Source of the DNA: Anaerolineae bacterium
Lineage (GTDB): Bacteria; Chloroflexota; Anaerolineae; Anaerolineales; Villigracilaceae
DNA: 44,430 nt
Assembly (NCBI GenBank): GCA_003130845.1
Contig: QEXW01000153.1
Coordinates: 1-44,430 of the forward strand
Reading direction: 5' to 3'
How positions within the stretch are numbered: the stretch's first letter is position 1; every line of letters begins with the position of its first letter. A program made the position numbers and the translations under genes. The notes below the pieces were generated by a model, which did not search any database, was not told where the DNA came from, and saw only the letters and a program-made list of their open reading frames with translations. This document shows positions 42,468 through 44,430 of this stretch, piece by piece.

Positions 42468-43142
42468 TCAACGTGCTCCTTTTTGTCTGAACACAACGAA
42501 AACGGCCATCACCAGCAAACAGAAATCGAGCCAGATGCTGCGTCGTTCGATATAAGCAATGTCCATGCGCAGCCATTCGTCAAAATTTTCGCTGCCACGT
42601 CCATACACTTGCCACAGCCCCACAATCCCTGGCATGACATCCAGCCGCTCGGTTTGCCATAGTTTGTAGGTGTTGGCACTCCATGAAGTAGGGCGAGGCC
42701 CCACCAGGCTCATTTCGCCTTTGAGAACGTTAATCAGTTGGGGTAGTTCATCCATGCTGGTTTTGCGCAAGAAGCGCCCGATTTTCGTCACACGTGGGTC
42801 GTTTTTGAGCTTTAGCGGGCCGGTCAGTTCCCCATTGGCGTTGACTTGTGCCAATTGACTCTTAAGTTGCTCGGCGTTTGGCACCATGGTGCGAAACTTG
42901 AGCATTTTGAAACGTCGGCCTCCTTTTCCGGTGCGCATTTGTGTGAAAAGGACCGGGTCTTTGGGCGCAGAAATTTTGATTGCCAACGCAATCAAAAGGA
43001 GAAGGGGTAACCAGAAGGGCATGGTAAGAATGGTCAAACTCAAATCCATCACCCGCTTCATGAAGTGATAGGATTTGCCGACGAAAATGCGTTTTTCAGG
43101 ATTGAAGCGTGTAATCCATGCATATTGTGCATAGTGGTACAT
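42468..43142 (-). CDS. Undecaprenyl-phosphate sugar-phosphate transferase (initiating)
   Basis: A 224-residue enzyme of the bacterial sugar transferase family (PglC/WcaJ C-terminal type). It transfers a sugar-1-phosphate to undecaprenyl phosphate, the first step of repeat-unit assembly. Signatures are KRVMDL (29-34) before one membrane-inserted helix (about 35-57), KFRTM, the catalytic Asp131-Glu132 in [23 protein letters not shown], and [14 protein letters not shown]. The short form has no N-terminal four-helix domain. The ribosome-binding site GAGGAG is strong. It follows the membrane GGDEF-like gene by 65 bp and is the second gene of the minus operon. Confidence 0.95.
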   Translation of the reverse strand: MYHYAQYAWITRFNPEKRIFVGKSYHFMKRVMDLSLTILTMPFWLPLLLLIALAIKISAPKDPVLFTQMRTGKGGRRFKMLKFRTMVPNAEQLKSQLAQVNANGELTGPLKLKNDPRVTKIGRFLRKTSMDELPQLINVLKGEMSLVGPRPTSWSANTYKLWQTERLDVMPGIVGLWQVYGRGSENFDEWLRMDIAYIERRSIWLDFCLLVMAVFVVFRQKGAR

Positions 43143-43207
43143 TATCTCCTCCTCTTTTTTTCAAATAGTCTCTCAATCACCCTCTTCAGGCATGAAAGCA
43201 GGTTGTG

Positions 43208-44071
43208 CTAGTTTCGCTCAGCTTGTTGAAATTCTGGCACTGGAATAGGATGTGTTGCTGCGTGTTTCGCCAAGTTGGCTTCGGCTCGATTGAGCAGTTC
43301 TTCAAAGGTCAGTGCTTCATCGGGGAAAGAGGCCACGCTCCATTCCACCGATGCACCGACCGTTTGGCGGATGATTTGTTCGATGCGTTGCGCCAAAATG
43401 GTTGAGTTTTCCCGGTTGGTTTCGGCACACAATACGATGAAATGCCCCTCCGGTGCGCGCAAAATCAAGTCCGTTTGGCGTAGTTCATTGGTCATAATTT
43501 GCCCAATGCGTGCTGCCGCAAAATGGCGGAGCAAATCTTCTCGCATCAATTGATAAGCTTGCTGGTCTTTGTTAGAAGAGATTTGTTCTGGCTTGATGAG
43601 GATGACAGAAAGCGGGCGGTGATGTCGGCGGCTGCGGGTCATCTCTATCTCGATGCGTTCGGTGGCTTGCCGCAAATCTAGGGTACGGTTGTTATAAGTG
43701 GCCGTCGCCAGGCTATCCAAAAGCGACTCCGCTGTTCGTAAGTGTTGGTTTAACTGATACGACATCCAAACTGCCACTTCGATGAGAATAAATTCAATTG
43801 CCAAAATTTGAATGTATTGCATTCCATTCACACGCACATACGAATAGGCAATGGCGGCAAAGACCATCGCCCAAAACGCAAGCAGCGTTGTGACCGACAT
43901 CCAACTTAAGCGTGGTACAAACAAGTTCAAAGCGACAACAGCCACGATGAGAAAGTAAAAGTGCGACGGAAATTGGAAAATCAATTCAAAGTCATCAAAC
44001 ACCTCGCCGATGGAAAAAATCATCAGCAAGTACAAGACGAGCAGAATGAAATTTTTTCTCAGCTCATTCAT
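43208..44071 (-). CDS. Membrane protein with degenerate GGDEF domain
   Basis: A 287-residue protein with about four membrane helices (residues 8-106), a coiled linker (107-135) and a cytoplasmic GGDEF-like domain (about 135-275). The signature loop is PEGHF (207-211) in place of GGDEF, and the first metal-binding Asp is not found (VILIKPEQ), so it should not make c-di-GMP. Arg198 and Asp201 form RxxD, placed five residues before the loop exactly as in the inhibitory c-di-GMP site. AGAAGGG precedes the ATG. It is the first gene after the minus-strand promoter, in front of the initiating transferase. I infer a membrane c-di-GMP receptor for this operon. Confidence 0.82.
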   Translation of the reverse strand: MNELRKNFILLVLYLLMIFSIGEVFDDFELIFQFPSHFYFLIVAVVALNLFVPRLSWMSVTTLLAFWAMVFAAIAYSYVRVNGMQYIQILAIEFILIEVAVWMSYQLNQHLRTAESLLDSLATATYNNRTLDLRQATERIEIEMTRSRRHHRPLSVILIKPEQISSNKDQQAYQLMREDLLRHFAAARIGQIMTNELRQTDLILRAPEGHFIVLCAETNRENSTILAQRIEQIIRQTVGASVEWSVASFPDEALTFEELLNRAEANLAKHAATHPIPVPEFQQAERN

Positions 44072-44226
44072 GATAAGCCCTTCTGTTTTCTATAAAGCAA
44101 ACACACTCAGTCCCTCCGTGCTGTTCAAGCGTTGATGGGACACTAAGTTTGCGATTTTCAATTATGCTGGGGCATCTTTCTGGCGGGTTGTTCCCCATCA
44201 TGATTCTTGCATACCGCCATTCGTTG

Positions 44227-44244
44227 TGAGTTATTATATACTCA
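44227..44244. promoter_or_regulatory. Dyad TGAGT-N8-ACTCA covering the -10 of the minus operon
   Basis: Perfect 5-bp arms flank the -10 box (ATTATA on the plus strand, 44233-44238). A protein bound here would block the promoter. The short arms leave room for chance. Confidence 0.35.
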
Positions 44245-44261
44245 TCTTATCCAAAATTCAA
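44233..44261 (-). promoter_or_regulatory. Promoter TTGAAT-N17-TATAAT for the minus exopolysaccharide operon
   Basis: On the minus strand the -35 TTGAAT and a consensus -10 TATAAT are 17 bp apart. It lies about 160 bp upstream of the membrane GGDEF-like gene and is the only good promoter seen for the minus operon. Confidence 0.75.
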
Positions 44262-44339
44262 GCATAATTCCCTTAGTTTATATCCCCAACTTTGGTGATT
44301 GTTTCATCTGCCTTCGTTTACAGAAGGCGCGTTTTACGG

Positions 44340-44368
44340 TTGACTTGTCTATGCCTTTCTGCTAAACT
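44340..44368 (+). promoter_or_regulatory. Promoter TTGACT-N17-TAAACT of the last gene
   Basis: The -35 TTGACT (44340-44345) and -10 TAAACT (44363-44368) have ideal 17-bp spacing, 35 bp upstream of the ATG at 44404. Confidence 0.7.
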
Positions 44369-44371
44369 AGA

Positions 44372-44386
44372 ATTTGTCAGACAAAT
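44372..44386. promoter_or_regulatory. 15-bp palindrome ATTTGTC-A-GACAAAT over the transcription start
   Basis: A perfect 7-1-7 palindrome begins 3 bp after the -10 box and covers the expected transcription start. It looks like a repressor operator for the gene starting at 44404. The repressor is not in the window. Confidence 0.55.
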
Positions 44387-44403
44387 CTTCCCAGGCAGAA
44401 AGC

Positions 44404-44430
44404 ATGACAACGCTTCTTATCAAAAATGCA
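44404..44430 (+). CDS. Start of a gene cut by the window edge (possible amidohydrolase)
   Basis: Only nine codons are present, reading MTTLLIKNA. AGGCAGAAAGC upstream may serve as a weak ribosome-binding site. The opening resembles amidohydrolase-family enzymes, which often begin with a strand like LLIKNA before a metal-binding domain, but nine residues cannot settle it. A strong promoter and palindrome upstream support a real, regulated gene. Confidence 0.45.

Larger units (their letters stand above)
44072..44403. other. Intergenic regulatory region between the exopolysaccharide operon and the next gene
   Basis: This is the only gene-free stretch above 300 bp. It holds a minus-strand promoter (44233-44261) with a leader of about 155 nt that can form G/C-rich pairings (GGCGG with CCGCC, GGGG with CCCC), and a plus-strand promoter (44340-44368) with a palindrome. 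I could not match the leader to a known riboswitch. Confidence 0.7.

Noticed and set aside
44072-44232. Possible GEMM c-di-GMP riboswitch in the leader
   Set aside because: The conserved GEMM core sequences were not found by eye; only generic G/C pairings are present, so no riboswitch was annotated.

Overview
The window looks like chromosomal DNA of a Chloroflexota bacterium, probably class Anaerolineae. This is an inference from gene content: very large cyclase-homology/ATPase/TPR regulators, lipoproteins with Thr/Pro-rich linkers, a many-haem cytochrome c, DUF2085 and YkuD membrane/envelope proteins, and an exopolysaccharide locus with no outer-membrane exporter. No rRNA, tRNA, CRISPR array, transposase or phage gene was seen. 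Coding density is very high, with many 4-bp start/stop overlaps.

Region 1 (1-7.9 kb): an 18-CXXCH cytochrome c converges on a TPR membrane protein. A hemerythrin-like protein and a HEAT-repeat protein form a minus-strand pair ending in a terminator, and a Crp/Fnr-family regulator is divergent from them. RecJ, an SH3b-type lipoprotein and a small unknown protein follow.

Region 2 (7.9-16.5 kb): two giant signalling proteins flank a phosphodiester glycosidase gene. The first (1318 aa) has two cyclase-homology domains, an ATPase and TPRs, the layout of animal soluble adenylyl cyclase, with its catalytic residues split between the two domains. The second (1097 aa) has one cyclase-homology domain that lacks the transition-state Asn and Arg.

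Region 3 (16.2-24.7 kb): a plus-strand run of envelope and redox genes. It holds a carboxylesterase, a Tat-type L,D-transpeptidase, CcdA, a glutaredoxin-DUF2085 fusion, a YfiH/PgeF-family protein, two unknown membrane proteins and two glycosyltransferases.

Region 4 (24.8-44.1 kb): a large exopolysaccharide locus of two convergent operons. The plus operon encodes a Wzz-like chain-length protein fused to a degenerate GGDEF domain, a BcsB-like protein, a membrane GT2 synthase and a polysaccharide deacetylase. The minus operon starts with a membrane protein carrying a second degenerate GGDEF domain. It continues with the initiating sugar-phosphate transferase, a GH26-like lipoprotein, three FemAB/CelD-type acyltransferases, a GT-C-like membrane protein, Wzx, Wzy and two GT4 enzymes. 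Both GGDEF-like domains have lost the catalytic signature but keep an RxxD motif at the position of the c-di-GMP inhibitory site. I therefore propose that the locus is controlled by c-di-GMP binding at both ends, and that it combines Wzx/Wzy-type and synthase-type components. The last 27 bases start a plus-strand gene behind a strong promoter and a 15-bp palindrome.
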